Of a DNA stretch of 64,000 bases, positions 21,327-29,975 are shown one piece after another. This stretch comes from JAAXGX01 sp965221595 (GTDB lineage: Bacteria; Acidobacteriota; Vicinamibacteria; Vicinamibacterales; UBA8438). Position numbers and translations under genes: made by a program. Positions within the stretch are counted from its first letter, which is position 1. Each line of letters opens with the position of its first letter. Location of the stretch: the NCBI GenBank assembly GCA_965221595.1, contig OZ244900.1, forward strand, positions 1 through 64,000, read 5' to 3'. Under the pieces are notes generated by a model. It had not been told where the DNA came from and did no database searches. It saw nothing but the letters and a program-made list of their open reading frames with translations.

Positions 21327-21668
21327 ATGCCGCTGTACGAATACGAGTGTGACGACTGCGGACACCGGTTCGAGCTGATCCGCAAGTTCTCCGACCAGCC
21401 GCTCAGCGTCTGCCCGGCGTGCGGGGGACGCGTCAGAAAGCTCGTCTCATCGCCGGCCATCCAGTTCAAGGGGACCGGCTGGTATGTCACCGACTACGCG
21501 CGCAAGCCGTCGGGTGCCCAACCGACACCCGAGCCGGGCAAGTCCTCCGCGGACGGCAAGGGCAAGACGGACAAGACCGATTCGAAGGACACGTCCGCGC
21601 CGGCCGGCGGCTCGAAGAAGGCCGACTCGGCGGCGTCCAAGGCAAGCCCGCCGTCGCCGTCAGCCTAG
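21327..21668 (+). CDS. FmdB-type zinc-ribbon protein
   Basis: 113 residues. The start MPLYEYECDDCGHRFE with a later CPACGG gives four cysteines (8, 11, 29, 32) of the FmdB/CxxC_CxxC regulatory domain. After about residue 60 comes a low-complexity Lys/Ser/Asp/Pro tail. Such proteins are common and presumed regulatory or zinc-binding. The ATG at 21327 is preferred over one 12 codons upstream because the domain begins exactly there. Its TAG stop shares a CTAG palindrome with the stop of the convergent galU. Confidence 0.9.
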   Translation: MPLYEYECDDCGHRFELIRKFSDQPLSVCPACGGRVRKLVSSPAIQFKGTGWYVTDYARKPSGAQPTPEPGKSSADGKGKTDKTDSKDTSAPAGGSKKADSAASKASPPSPSA

Positions 21669-22534
21669 CCGCCCAGTTCGTTCAGAAAGGCTCGCAGCGG
21701 TGGGGCGAGTTCCGGCCGTTTGAGCCCGAAGTAGATCGAGGCCTTGAGAAAGCCGAGCCGGTTGCCCGCGTCGTGGCGGGTGCCGGCCAGCTCGCAGGCA
21801 TACAGCGGCCGGTGCGCCAGCAGGCGGCGCAGGCCGTCGGTGAGCTGGATCTCGCCGCCGGAGTCGGTTCCGGTGTGCTCCAGCGCGTCGAAAATGTCCG
21901 GGGTCAGCACGTAGCGGCCGACGATGGCCAGATCCGACGGCGCCGCCGCGGGGTCGGGCTTCTCGACCAGATCCCGCACCTGGAAGATGCCCTGCCCGAG
22001 GGGCGTCGCGTCGATGATTCCGTAGCGCTGCACCGCGTCGCGCGGAACCCGTTCGACGAGCAGCACCGGGGCGCCGACGTCGGCGAACAGGTCGGTCATT
22101 CGGCGCAACGCCGGCGGGTCGGCGTCGATGACGTCGTCGGGCAGGGCCACCGCGAACGGCTCCGCGCCGACCGCCGGCCCGGCCATGAGCACGGCGTGGC
22201 CGAGACCCAGCGGCTGCTCCTGGTGAACTGTCGTGACCTCGGCCAACGCCGAGACTGCGCGCACGACCGCCAGGCTCTCCGTCTTCCCGCGCTCCTCCAG
22301 CAGCGCCTCGAGCGCGGGGTTCGGCGCGAAGTGCGCGCCGGTCATCGTGTTGCCGGGGCTCGTGACCAGCACGATGCGGCGCATGCCCGACGCAACGGCT
22401 TCCTCGACGCCGTACTGGATGATGGGTCGGTCGACCAGCGGCAGCAGCTCCTTGGGAAACGCCTTGGTGGCGGGCAGGATGCGCGTGCCGAGGCCGGCGG
22501 CCGGAAAGACGACGGTGCGGACCGGCGCTGCCAT
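21665..22534 (-). CDS. galU: UTP-glucose-1-phosphate uridylyltransferase
   Basis: 289 residues. The nucleotide-binding signature FPAAGLGTRILPATKAFPKE is at the N-terminus, followed by VDRPIIQYGVEEAVASG, the ALPDDVID metal/substrate region and LVEKPDP. It makes UDP-glucose for envelope polysaccharides. It is divergent from serS, with a 62-base spacer containing an AT-rich ATTAGAATAAAAG run that may hold promoters. Its stop overlaps that of fmdB tail to tail. Confidence 0.96.
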   Translation of the reverse strand: MAAPVRTVVFPAAGLGTRILPATKAFPKELLPLVDRPIIQYGVEEAVASGMRRIVLVTSPGNTMTGAHFAPNPALEALLEERGKTESLAVVRAVSALAEVTTVHQEQPLGLGHAVLMAGPAVGAEPFAVALPDDVIDADPPALRRMTDLFADVGAPVLLVERVPRDAVQRYGIIDATPLGQGIFQVRDLVEKPDPAAAPSDLAIVGRYVLTPDIFDALEHTGTDSGGEIQLTDGLRRLLAHRPLYACELAGTRHDAGNRLGFLKASIYFGLKRPELAPPLRAFLNELGG

Positions 22535-22596
22535 GCCGGGCGATCGTACCGCACCGCTACATTAGAATAAAAGCGCACGTCGGGGACCCAGACGAC

Positions 22597-23901
22597 ATGC
22601 TCGATCCAGCCCTTCTTCGCAACCGGCTCGACGAGGTCCGCAACCGGCTCGGCACTCGCGGCAGCGGGTTCGGCGGCGACCTCGACCGCCTGGTGCAGCT
22701 CGACGCCGAGCGCCGTGCGATCCTCCCGGTGCTCGAAACGGCGCGCCACGCGCGCAAGGACGTCGGCGAGCGCATCGCCAGGGCCAGGCGGACAGGCGAG
22801 TCGGTCGAGCCCCTGGTCAAGGCCGGCCAGGAGCACGCAGCAGCCATCAAGGAGCAGGAGACCCGACTCGAGTCGGTCGAGGCCGAGCGCGGGGCCTGGG
22901 CCCTGAAGCTGCCCAACCTGCCCCACGCGAGCGTTCCAGTCGGCAGCTCGGAGACCGACAACATCGAGGTCCGCAGGCACGGCGCCCCCCCCGACTTCGA
23001 CTTCGAGCCGAAGCCGCACTGGGAGATCGGCCCGGCGCTCGGCATCCTCGATTTCGAGCGCGGCGCAAAGCTCGCCGGGGCGCGGTTCGCCGTGCTCACC
23101 GGCGCCGGTGCCCGGCTGTCGCGCGCCCTGATCAACTTCATGCTCGACCTCCACACGTCCGAGCACGGCTACACGGAGGTGGAGCCACCGTTCCTGGCCA
23201 GCAGCGATGCCTTGACCGGCACTGGGAACCTGCCGAAGTTCGAGGCGGACCTGTTCAAGATTGCCGGGCAGTGGGACCTGTACCTCATCCCCACCGCGGA
23301 GGTCCCGCTCTGCAACCTGCACCGCGGCGAGATTCTCGACGGACGGACCTTGCCGACCTGGTACGTGGCCTACACCCCGTGTTTCCGCAGCGAAGCCGGT
23401 TCGTACGGGAAGGACGTCCGGGGTCTGATCCGGCAGCACCAGTTCGACAAGGTCGAACTGGTTGCCTACGCGACGCCCGACAGTTCCTGGGACGTGCACG
23501 AGGCGCTGACCCGGCACGCCGAGGAAGTGCTCAGGCGTCTCGGACTGCCGTACCGCACGATGCTGCTGTGCACGGGCGACATGGGATTCGCCGCGTCGAA
23601 GACGTACGACCTCGAAGTGTGGCTGCCCAGCTACGGGGCCTACCGGGAGATCTCGTCGTGCAGCAACACGGAGGCATTCCAGGCGCGGCGCGCCGGCATC
23701 CGTTTCCGCCGCGACGGCCGGGGCAAGCCCGAGCACGTGCACACGCTGAACGGCTCGGGCGTCGCCGTGGGCCGGGCGCTGGTGGCGATTCTAGAGAACT
23801 GCCAGCGGCGCGACGGCTCGGTCGTCGTCCCGGATGTGCTGCAACCCTACATGCAGGGCCAGGCGCTGATCGAGCCGGCCGCGCCCGCTGGCGGGCACTG
23901 A
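22597..23901 (+). CDS. serS: Seryl-tRNA synthetase
   Basis: 434 residues, class II. The N-terminal coiled-coil arm spans about residues 25-105 (Glu/Arg-rich heptads). Motif 2 is TPCFRSEAGSYGKDVRGLIR and motif 3 is NGSGVAVGRALVAILEN. It charges tRNA-Ser, and also tRNA-Sec where present. It is followed after two bases by a tRNA-Ser(UGA) gene, so enzyme and substrate are probably in one transcript. Confidence 0.98.
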   Translation: MLDPALLRNRLDEVRNRLGTRGSGFGGDLDRLVQLDAERRAILPVLETARHARKDVGERIARARRTGESVEPLVKAGQEHAAAIKEQETRLESVEAERGAWALKLPNLPHASVPVGSSETDNIEVRRHGAPPDFDFEPKPHWEIGPALGILDFERGAKLAGARFAVLTGAGARLSRALINFMLDLHTSEHGYTEVEPPFLASSDALTGTGNLPKFEADLFKIAGQWDLYLIPTAEVPLCNLHRGEILDGRTLPTWYVAYTPCFRSEAGSYGKDVRGLIRQHQFDKVELVAYATPDSSWDVHEALTRHAEEVLRRLGLPYRTMLLCTGDMGFAASKTYDLEVWLPSYGAYREISSCSNTEAFQARRAGIRFRRDGRGKPEHVHTLNGSGVAVGRALVAILENCQRRDGSVVVPDVLQPYMQGQALIEPAAPAGGH

Positions 23902-23903
23902 AC

Positions 23904-23993
23904 GGAGGGATGGCCGAGCGGTTGAAGGCGGCGGTCTTGAAAACCGTTGGCGGGGAAACCCGCTCCTGGGTTCGAATCCCAGTCCCTCCGCCA
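23904..23993 (+). tRNA. tRNA-Ser (UGA)
   Basis: A 90-base class II tRNA. The acceptor stem GGAGGGA pairs with TCCCTCC, then discriminator G and an encoded CCA. The D-arm region is TGGCCGAGCGG. The anticodon loop CTTGAAA has UGA at 23938-23940. A long variable arm and a T-arm with GGTTCGAATCC follow. It starts two bases after the serS stop. Confidence 0.96.
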
Positions 23994-24138
23994 CTTCATC
24001 GATGCGGCTGTTCATCTCGCGCCGAAGCAAAACTCACGACGGATCGCCCAGGCGCCCGCCTGACAAGGCGCGCGGACGGCGCATAGCGGGGCTTCTGCAA
24101 CCGACGAACGAGCCGGTCAGGCGGGATGCCTCGCTGCT

Positions 24139-24173
24139 CGAATGCAGCGGGCACTCTTGCCGCGGGCTGTCAG
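24139..24173. repeat. 35-bp dispersed repeat, copy A
   Basis: Begins CGAATGCAGCGGG and ends CGGGCTGTCAG. It matches 37724-37758 at 31 of 35 positions. It covers the stop codon of the TDO-like gene, and minus-strand CGCTGC/GCAGCG arms next to it can form a hairpin. The surrounding tRNA-to-TDO spacer (23994-24169) shows nothing else. Confidence 0.55.
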
Positions 24174-25867
24174 ACGGGCCGGGCCTTCGCAGCGGCCTCC
24201 GCGAGGGCCGCCCGGTGCCGTTGCATGATGTTCGCAGCCAGCGCTGGAGGGTTCCAATTGTCGAACACCACCTTGATGCGGCCTTCGGGATCGAAGTAGA
24301 ACATCTCCGTACCGCTGAAGCTCACCGCGATCCGCTTCAGGAAGCTCTCGACCTCCAACGTCCAGGCCACTTTCAGGTGGTTGTCGCCCTGTTCGACAAT
24401 CTCGTACTCGGCGCCGAGCACTTTCGGAAACAGTTTCTGGAAATTGCGGAAGAAGACGTCGAGGTTCCATTCCGTGACGTAGGGCTTCGTGCCCTTGAGA
24501 GCCTCGAAGTGCGGCGCGTCGGCGAAGAGCGCCTTCCACTCCTCTTTCTCGTGTTTACGGATGGCGTCGAAGTACTTCTCCACCGCCGCCGTCATCCGGG
24601 CCGGGTCGCAACGGGCCGCCGGCAGCTGGTAGTCGTACTTGCCCGCCGCGCCATGCTCACGTTCCTGTTCGTGGATGACGACGCCGGAGTGGTCGGCGAA
24701 AGCCAGGTTTGTCCACAAGGTCAGCGAGTCGAGGGCGGATGCCAGATCCGGCAGGAGGGGCAGGGCGGCGATCTCGCCCAGCGACAGGATGCGGAAGCCC
24801 GCCGTGCCGATCACGGTTGCCCCCAGGACGTTCTGGACCAGGTGGGCATGGTGCGACATCGACTCGTTGATGGTCTTGGCCAGCGTCTTGAACGCCTGCA
24901 ACAGGCGGTATTCCGGCATGAATTCGACGTGGTTGGCGAGCACGACGAAGCAGTCGAGGCCACGATGCTTCAGCTGCTGCCGAAACAGCCAGAAGTGGTC
25001 GTCGACGACCGACTTGCGCGCCCGCGCCCGCGCCGACTGGATGCCGCTGGCGTCGCGCAGCGCGAGGCGCAGCGGCGCGTAGTCGAGCTGGCTCATCTCG
25101 CCCAGCAGGCTGATAGTGCGCTCGAACGGCTTCATGAAGCGGGAGGCAATCAGGACGTGCCTCTCGGCCGCCGCATAGTCGGCCTTGAACAGCAATGCTT
25201 CGACCTGGTTGAGCTCGACCAGCATCGCTTCCAGGATGCCTTCGCATACCTGGTGTACGCGGACGAAGATGGGATCCTCAACGTAGCGTTGCCTACGGTC
25301 CGGCGTATACAGGCCGTGGACGAGCGTGGGTCGGGTCCACTTGTCGTAGTCGAGGCAGGGCCGGCTCCGCGTACGGGTCAGACCAAGCTGGAAGCCGAGT
25401 GCACGAACCGCCAGATCGTGGCGCGAACGGAGCGTCGCCTTGATCCGCGGGCCGTTGGCGACTCGATCCAGCTTCTTGAGGACGCGATTCCAGGCCGAGT
25501 CTCTTGAGGGCGGTCCGAAAAAGCCCGAGCGCGGGGGGGCTACTCCCGCCCCGTGTTCGAACGCAATGTCAGCGATCAGCGTCAGTACGGCCCCGACCGA
25601 GGCGGCCACGACATCGACTTTCGCGGCGTCGTTGATGTACTCACGCGTGCCGGTTTCGTCGAGAGTGTCCTCGAGAATCTTGAGGACGACCTCGAGGCTG
25701 ACCAACAGCGGCCCGATCTGCGCCGCGAGCGGCCAGTCCGCCATTTTCGGCCAGACCGCTTCCACCCGCGCGGTCTGTACGTAGACGTTGTACTCGCGGT
25801 GATCGCCCCGGGCCTGGTAGGGCGACCGTTCCGTAGCCTCCGGGAGTTGTTCGACTGCCTTCGCCAC
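24170..25867 (-). CDS. Tryptophan 2,3-dioxygenase-like protein fused to SnoaL/NTF2-like domain
   Basis: About 565 residues. The middle (about 190-390) resembles the TDO superfamily: DPIFVRVHQVCEGILEAMLVEL with a His near residue 205, then RDASGIQS near 271, then HHAHLVQNVLGATVIGTAG near 339 where TDO has its haem-ligand His. The last 130 residues (about 425-550) look like an NTF2/SnoaL cone (AAVEKYFDAIRKHEKEEWK, VSFSGTEMFYFDPEGRI, VFDNWNPP). Both calls rest on motif memory, so the substrate is unknown; indole-type oxygenation is a guess. The start is uncertain: GTG 25867 follows a GGAG, and the frame stays open to TTG 25987. Confidence 0.65.
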   Translation of the reverse strand: MAKAVEQLPEATERSPYQARGDHREYNVYVQTARVEAVWPKMADWPLAAQIGPLLVSLEVVLKILEDTLDETGTREYINDAAKVDVVAASVGAVLTLIADIAFEHGAGVAPPRSGFFGPPSRDSAWNRVLKKLDRVANGPRIKATLRSRHDLAVRALGFQLGLTRTRSRPCLDYDKWTRPTLVHGLYTPDRRQRYVEDPIFVRVHQVCEGILEAMLVELNQVEALLFKADYAAAERHVLIASRFMKPFERTISLLGEMSQLDYAPLRLALRDASGIQSARARARKSVVDDHFWLFRQQLKHRGLDCFVVLANHVEFMPEYRLLQAFKTLAKTINESMSHHAHLVQNVLGATVIGTAGFRILSLGEIAALPLLPDLASALDSLTLWTNLAFADHSGVVIHEQEREHGAAGKYDYQLPAARCDPARMTAAVEKYFDAIRKHEKEEWKALFADAPHFEALKGTKPYVTEWNLDVFFRNFQKLFPKVLGAEYEIVEQGDNHLKVAWTLEVESFLKRIAVSFSGTEMFYFDPEGRIKVVFDNWNPPALAANIMQRHRAALAEAAAKARPV

Positions 25868-25989
25868 CGCGGCTCCATTCCACGCAGTCGGGGTAAACCG
25901 CGTCCGGCGCCGTATCCTCGCCGGGTAGAACGTGGTCGTCGTCGGGGTCCGGGGGCCAACCGTACACCGCGGCCACAGCAGCGTCAAGG

Positions 25990-26025
25990 CGCCCGTCTGC
26001 AGCGGCGCGCCGCTGCAGACGGGCG
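25990..26025. repeat. 36-bp perfect palindrome upstream of TDO-like gene
   Basis: The sequence equals its own reverse complement over 36 bases, with outer arms CGCCCGTCTGCAG and CTGCAGACGGGCG and centre CGGCGCGCCG. It lies 122 bases before the preferred TDO start. A cruciform, operator or terminator role is possible. The remaining gene-free stretch to the EamA gene (26026-26406) shows no convincing ORF. It has only a TACACT hexamer at 26289 without a clear -35, and the GGCGCAGCCC motif at 26379. Confidence 0.7.
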
Positions 26026-26378
26026 TTGCAGAGGGCTGGCTGGGTGTGCTTCTTCAGCGCCTTCCCGGCGTCCTCGTCCCGTGCGACGGGCCGCGCCGCG
26101 CACGGTGCATAGGGCGGCGGCCGAACAGGCCCGGCATTCGTTGCACCTCATCGAGGACCCTCCGGCCCCCGCGGCCACGTACAGCCGACCTTCGTGCAGA
26201 CCGGTTTCCTTTCCATGTCTTCCCGCGCCCGCTTCGGTAGCTGTGCGGCGCGGATCGGCGAGACCGTCGCCGTCCCGGGCGCGGGTGCTACACTGGCCGG
26301 TCTCGGCGCGCGCCGTTCCTTGCGGATGCTCGCCCGTCGCGGCGCGCCGGCGGTCCCGCCAGCGGTCGTCGCGGTGCG

Positions 26379-26396
26379 CGGCGCAGCCCGGTCTGA
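26379..26396. repeat. Intergenic GGCGCAGCCC...TCTGA motif, copy 2
   Basis: GGCGCAGCCCGGTCTGAT lies just upstream of the EamA gene. It resembles 12170-12187 (in the terminator) and 49558-49574. All three lie between genes. It may be a short REP-like element; the similarity covers only about 17 bases. Confidence 0.35.
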
Positions 26397-26406
26397 TTGA
26401 AACCCG

Positions 26407-27291
26407 ATGGCTCGTCCCTCGCGCGTGTCGATCGTCGCCGCGTTCGCGGCGGTCTACGTCATCTGGGGCTCCACGTACCTCGCCATCCGCTGGGGCGTGG
26501 CTGAGATCCCGCCCTTCCTGATGGCCGGCGGCCGGTTCCTCGGTGCCGGGCTGGTCTTCGCTGCCTGGGCGCTGCACCGGGGTGCGGCGCGACCGACGGC
26601 CCGCGACTGGGTCATGACCGGGTGCATCGGCCTGTTGATGGCGGCGGGCGGCAATGGGCTGGTCAGTTGGGGGCTGCAGCGCGTGCCGTCCGGCATCGGC
26701 GCGCTGCTGGTGGCGATGGTGCCGCTGTGGGTGGCCCTGGTCGACTGGTTGCGGCCAGGCGGCGCCCGGCCGGCCCCGCGCGCGGCACTCGGGCTGGGAT
26801 TGGGATTCACCGGCGTCGCGCTGCTGGTCAATCCGGCCGACCTCGCCGGTCCGCGCACGTTCGATGCTGTCGGCGCGGGCACAATCGTCTTCGCGAGCCT
26901 GCTGTGGGCGTCGGGCTCGATCTGCGCCCGCTACGCGCCGCAGCCGGCGGCCCAGGCGTTGTCGTCCGGTATGCAGATGCTGGCCGGGGGCACCGTGCTG
27001 GTGGGGATGTCCCTGGCGTCCGGCGAGCTGGCCGGGCTGGACTGGCAGGCGGTCTCACCCGCCGCATTCGGTGCCTGGGCCTACGTGGCCGTGCTGGGGT
27101 CCGTGGCCTACGGCAGCTACCTGTGGCTGCTGAAGGTCGTGCCGCCCGCCAAGGTCGCCACCTACGCCTACGTGAACCCGGTTATCGCGCTGGGACTGGG
27201 CTACCTGCTCGCGGGCGAGGTGCTGTCGCTCTGGTCGCTGGGCTGCGCGGCCGTCGTCGTGGCCGGCGTGCTGCTGGTCGTATCGAGGTAG
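26407..27291 (+). CDS. EamA-family (DMT superfamily) transporter
   Basis: 294 residues, almost entirely hydrophobic, with about ten predicted membrane segments in two EamA repeats. The first begins AAFAAVYVIWGSTYLAIRW, the classic DMT opening; the second starts near residue 155 (GAGTIVFASLLWASGSI). The end LLAGEVLSLWSLGCAAVVVAG is typical. Members of this YedA-like group export amino acids or other metabolites, but the substrate cannot be told from sequence. The stop is 14 bases before the first PQQ-propeller gene, so the two may be co-transcribed. Confidence 0.9.
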   Translation: MARPSRVSIVAAFAAVYVIWGSTYLAIRWGVAEIPPFLMAGGRFLGAGLVFAAWALHRGAARPTARDWVMTGCIGLLMAAGGNGLVSWGLQRVPSGIGALLVAMVPLWVALVDWLRPGGARPAPRAALGLGLGFTGVALLVNPADLAGPRTFDAVGAGTIVFASLLWASGSICARYAPQPAAQALSSGMQMLAGGTVLVGMSLASGELAGLDWQAVSPAAFGAWAYVAVLGSVAYGSYLWLLKVVPPAKVATYAYVNPVIALGLGYLLAGEVLSLWSLGCAAVVVAGVLLVVSR

Positions 27292-27305
27292 GTCTACAAT
27301 TGGCC

Positions 27306-29075
27306 ATGCCCAAGCTGACCCGCGCGTCGCGAACCCTCGTTCTGCCTGCCGTCTTGCCGCTGCTCGCCCTCCTCGCCGTCGGTTCCAGCGCCGTGCGCGC
27401 GCAGACAAGCGCCGAATTCATGCCCGTCACGGACGCGATGCTCCAGGATCCCGCGCCGGGCGACTGGCTGATGTGGCGCCGGACGCTCGATGGCGCGGGC
27501 TACAGTCCGTTGGATCAGGTGACCCGCGCAAACGTCGCGGATCTGCGCCTGGTCTGGTCGCGGGCCCTCACCGCCGGTACGAGCCAGCAGGGAACGCCGC
27601 TGGTGTACGACGGCGTCCTGTACATGCCGAACCCGCGCGACGTCATTCAGGCTATCGACGCGGCCACGGGCGACCTCCGCTGGGAACATCGTCGGCCCGT
27701 GCCGGAAGACATCGCCGAGTACGTGGGCGGCCTGGAAGACACCAACCGGAACCTGGCCATCTACGGCAACCTGATCATCGACACCAGCGCCGACGATCAC
27801 ATCTTCGCGCTCGATGCGGCCACTGGGCAGCTCGTCTGGGAGACGCAGATCCTCGACTACAAGACCGTGCCGGCGCGACAGTCGTCCGGGCCGATCATCG
27901 CCGACGGCAAGGTCATCTCGGGGCGCAGTTGCCGACCGCGGGCGGGGCCCTACTCGTGCATCATCACCGCGCACGACCCGCACACCGGCGCGGAGCTCTG
28001 GCGCACGAGCACCATTCCGCGGCCGGGGGAGCCCGGTGACGAGTCGTGGGGCGGCGTGCCGTTCGAAGAGCGCTGGCACGTCGGGGCCTGGATGGTGCCG
28101 AGCTACGACCCGGCGTTGAACCTCATCTACATGGGCACCTCGGTGACGGCGCCGGCGCCGAAGTTCATGCTGGGCGGTGCGGAAAACAAGCACCTGTATC
28201 ACAACTCCACGCTGGCGCTCGACGGCGATACCGGGGAGATCGCCTGGTACTACCAGCACCTGAACGACCACTGGGACCTCGACCATCCGTACGAACGCAT
28301 CCTGGTGGACACCGCCGTCGCACCCGACCCGGCTACGGTCGACTGGATCAACCCGCGGCTGCGGCCGGGCGAGCGGCGCCGCGTCGTCACCGGCATCCCG
28401 GGCAAGACCGGCATCGTCTTCACGCTCGACCGCGAGACAGGCGAGTTCCTGTGGGCCACGCAGACGATCTCGCAGAACGTGGTCAGCGGCATCGACGGGG
28501 CGACCGGCGAGGTCGCGACGAACGCCGAGGTAGTCTTCAGCGCGGTGGGCCAGGAGGCCATGATCTGCCCGAGCTTCTTCGGCGGCAAGAACTGGGATCC
28601 GGGCGCCTACAGCCCCCGCACGAACCTGATGTACTTCCCGCTGCGCAACACCTGCGCGCGCATGCAGACCACGGCGGACGACAGTATCTACCGCCTCGCC
28701 GTGCGCAACCAGATGACGCCCGGCGTCGACGAGCTCGGCATGGTGCGGGCCATCTCGGCCGAGACCGGCGCCACGGTGTGGACCCGCGACCAGCGGGCCG
28801 CGACGCTGGCGGTCGTTGCCACCGGCGGCGGTCTCGTGTTCGGTGGCGACACGAACGGGCGCTTCCGGGCGCTCAACGACGAGACCGGCGAGGCGCTCTG
28901 GGAGGTCAACATCGGCTCGCCCGTCACAGGTCCGCCGATCACCTACGCCGTGGACGGCCGGCAGTATGTCGCGGTCAGCACCGGCAGCGCGGCCACCGTC
29001 TCGGTGTACACCCGCCTGACGCCCGATCTGCGCCCGAGTTCGGGCAACACGCTGTTCGTATTCGCATTGCCTTGA
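27306..29075 (+). CDS. Exported PQQ-binding-like beta-propeller protein (paralogue 1)
   Basis: 589 residues. A signal peptide ends near ALA-type VRAQ (residue 34). The rest is an eight-bladed quinoprotein-like propeller with repeated AxD..TG..xW tryptophan-docking motifs, such as AIDAATGDLRWE and ALDAATGQLVWET. An HLNDHWDLDHPYER stretch sits where PQQ alcohol dehydrogenases carry the catalytic Asp. There is no CxxCH haem site, and the vicinal Cys-Cys disulfide of methanol dehydrogenases is not seen; instead GRSC and a second Cys eight residues on are conserved. A periplasmic quinoprotein dehydrogenase is likely, substrate unknown. Close paralogues lie at 35908 and 45904. Confidence 0.88.
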   Translation: MPKLTRASRTLVLPAVLPLLALLAVGSSAVRAQTSAEFMPVTDAMLQDPAPGDWLMWRRTLDGAGYSPLDQVTRANVADLRLVWSRALTAGTSQQGTPLVYDGVLYMPNPRDVIQAIDAATGDLRWEHRRPVPEDIAEYVGGLEDTNRNLAIYGNLIIDTSADDHIFALDAATGQLVWETQILDYKTVPARQSSGPIIADGKVISGRSCRPRAGPYSCIITAHDPHTGAELWRTSTIPRPGEPGDESWGGVPFEERWHVGAWMVPSYDPALNLIYMGTSVTAPAPKFMLGGAENKHLYHNSTLALDGDTGEIAWYYQHLNDHWDLDHPYERILVDTAVAPDPATVDWINPRLRPGERRRVVTGIPGKTGIVFTLDRETGEFLWATQTISQNVVSGIDGATGEVATNAEVVFSAVGQEAMICPSFFGGKNWDPGAYSPRTNLMYFPLRNTCARMQTTADDSIYRLAVRNQMTPGVDELGMVRAISAETGATVWTRDQRAATLAVVATGGGLVFGGDTNGRFRALNDETGEALWEVNIGSPVTGPPITYAVDGRQYVAVSTGSAATVSVYTRLTPDLRPSSGNTLFVFALP

Positions 29076-29283
29076 CAACCAACGATATTCCCGTAGCGTC
29101 CATCCCTTGCAGGTAGACCATGATCGCTAACGAGATCTGCTCGCTCCGGCTCAGGACGCGGTACACCACCTCGCGGCCGACGGCCGCCACCGCGTCGACA
29201 AGCAGCGCCCGAACGAGGCCGACACGTTCGAGATCACCGACGCCGAGGGCAACAGGTACATCGGGAACGCCGAGACCGGCGAA

Positions 29284-29667
29284 GTGAGATCGCACTCGCT
29301 GTCCGGGGGCCGCATCGATCCGGAGGCGCTTCGCCGATTCCACGAGGGCCAGTTCCGGCAGGAAGGCAGCATGTCGATCGGCCCCGGCCAGGAGCACCTC
29401 GGTTTCCGACAGGTCGGCGAGCTCCTCCTGGAGGGGGTTGGGACGACGGCTGACATCACCACGCCGGACGGTGAAAGCCCGACGGCCGAGACGTGGCTCT
29501 ACTTCCCGCAAACCGGCGGCATGCACATGCAAGTCGTATCGCCGGTCATCATGGAGCAGCGGTTCACGTTGGGTGGCGGTTCGCTGATAGAGACCGTGGT
29601 AACGGACGTACGCAGCGCCTTCGTTACAGCCGACCTGTTCGATCCGCCAGCTGCCGGTTCACGGTGA
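29284..29667 (+). CDS. Hypothetical protein, possibly 5'-truncated
   Basis: 127 residues from a GTG; the same frame is open from 29131 but offers no ATG there. Codon use and composition look coding (FEITDAEGNRYIGNAETGEV upstream of the GTG, then WLYFPQTGGMHMQVV and GGGSLIETVVTDVRSAF). An internal ATG at 29371 has an AGGAAGG before it. No family is recognised. An ATG at 29120 opens a different frame, so an old frameshift or loss of the 5' end is possible. The spacer from 29076 shows nothing else. Its 3' end overlaps the methyltransferase remnant. Confidence 0.5.
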   Translation: MRSHSLSGGRIDPEALRRFHEGQFRQEGSMSIGPGQEHLGFRQVGELLLEGVGTTADITTPDGESPTAETWLYFPQTGGMHMQVVSPVIMEQRFTLGGGSLIETVVTDVRSAFVTADLFDPPAAGSR

Positions 29668-29923
29668 TCCGGTTGTGGGGGGCGGGCTGCACGAACTCCG
29701 CCGTGCGCTCGATGCCGACCCACCGACGCCTCAGTTGCGCCGCGGCGAGCAAGGTCGTGCCGGAGCCGGCGTACGGATCCAGCACCACGTCGCCCGGTTC
29801 ACTCGGGAGCGTGACGCAGCGCTGCGCCGGGCTGATTGGCATGGGCGCGGGGTGGTCATCGTCCGAGTCCCGGCGGTCGCCGTAGCGGCTCCGTGACTGC
29901 GGCGGATCGGACGGCCCTGGCAA
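29624..29923 (-). pseudogene. C-terminal remnant of a DNA N4/N6 methyltransferase
   Basis: A 99-codon open frame carries HPAPMPISPAQRCVTLP, then PGDVVLDPYAGSGTTLLAAA, then QLRRRWVGIE. This is the SAM-binding motif I region of a beta-class DNA methyltransferase, which normally sits near the C-terminus of a 250-400-residue enzyme. The DPPY catalytic motif and target-recognition region are missing. Upstream space is taken by the outer-membrane protein gene. The only start is TTG. It is read as a broken leftover of a restriction-modification or orphan methylase gene. Confidence 0.65.
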
Positions 29924-29975
29924 TCCGGTCGTACCGCCGACTAGGATCGAGGCGGTTCACGGAGTGAGGTGTCGG

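Noticed and set aside
24002..25507. 501-codon plus-strand ORF opposite the TDO-like gene
   Set aside because: The opposite strand has a coherent domain pattern; this frame is Arg/Val/Gln/Asp-rich without motifs.
25988..26406. Small ORFs between the TDO-like and EamA genes
   Set aside because: Short frames on both strands are Arg/Ala-rich, lack ribosome-binding sites and cross the palindrome; none shows family features.
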